Origin: Lentisphaeria bacterium
GTDB lineage: Bacteria; Verrucomicrobiota; Lentisphaeria; Victivallales; UBA1829
Direction of reading: 5' to 3'
NCBI GenBank assembly: GCA_003526375.1
Contig: DPDG01000013.1
Span: 1 to 29,456, forward strand
Length of the DNA stretch: 29,456 nucleotides
The notes beneath the pieces were generated by a model. The model worked only from the letters and a program-made list of their open reading frames with translations, had not been told where the DNA came from and searched no databases. Positions 29,413 to 29,456 of the stretch are shown here, piece after piece (positions within the stretch are counted from its first letter, which is position 1; each line of letters begins with the position of its first letter). Position numbers and translations under genes: made by a program.

Positions 29413-29456
29413 CAGTATTAGATAAGTCAGTGCTTAACTTTTGTTATATGTTGAAT

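Overview
The window most likely comes from a Lentisphaerota bacterium (Victivallales-like, gut or other anaerobic glycan degrader). The inference rests on three genes for pseudopilin-like proteins with an FTLIELL-type N-terminus and an H-X9-DG-type C-terminus, each placed directly upstream of genes for secreted carbohydrate-active proteins, together with an overall glycoside-hydrolase-rich content. No rRNA, tRNA, CRISPR array or complete insertion sequence is visible.

Layout. (1) 1-3486, minus strand: a central-metabolism operon reading DeoR-family regulator, then a fused alpha/beta E1 of pyruvate dehydrogenase, then the lipoyl-bearing E2, which runs off the left edge. (2) 3713-7249, plus strand: an operon from a good sigma70-like promoter, with an FHA-plus-pseudokinase protein, flavin-dependent thymidylate synthase ThyX and an M32 carboxypeptidase. 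(3) 7375-12031, plus: a consensus promoter, a LacI-family regulator, a pseudopilin and a large secreted protein with two pectate-lyase-3-type modules, followed by a terminator. (4) 12330-14480, plus: an MsbA-like ABC exporter half-transporter with an unusually large extracytoplasmic loop. (5) 14711-16741, plus: a cytoplasmic GHL6/GH151-type putative alpha-fucosidase. (6) 16796-21577, minus: pseudopilin, small secreted protein and a 996-residue multidomain hydrolase-like protein. A GntR-type regulator with a sugar-binding domain (21798-22805) is divergent from it. (7) 23159-23980, plus: two tandem paralogous lipoproteins of unknown function. (8) 24170-26581, plus: a sialate O-acetylesterase-like protein and L-rhamnose mutarotase RhaM. 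(9) 26792-29412, minus: a pseudopilin lacking its normal 5' end, followed by a secreted hydrolase-like protein.

How it fits together. Three times in 20 kb the same cassette appears: sugar-responsive regulator (seen in two of three), pseudopilin, then exported polysaccharide-active protein. The surrounding cytoplasmic enzymes (fucosidase-like, esterase, rhamnose mutarotase) suggest use of fucose-, rhamnose- and O-acetyl-containing glycans.

The most unusual signal is in two of the pseudopilin genes. Their 5' ends carry one and two in-frame copies of a repeat of 183-288 bp. Each copy begins with a truncated FTLIEL box and ends in a conserved palindrome that runs into the next FTLIELL box. The copies differ in length, partly through a run of 8-bp repeats, yet every length is a multiple of three.
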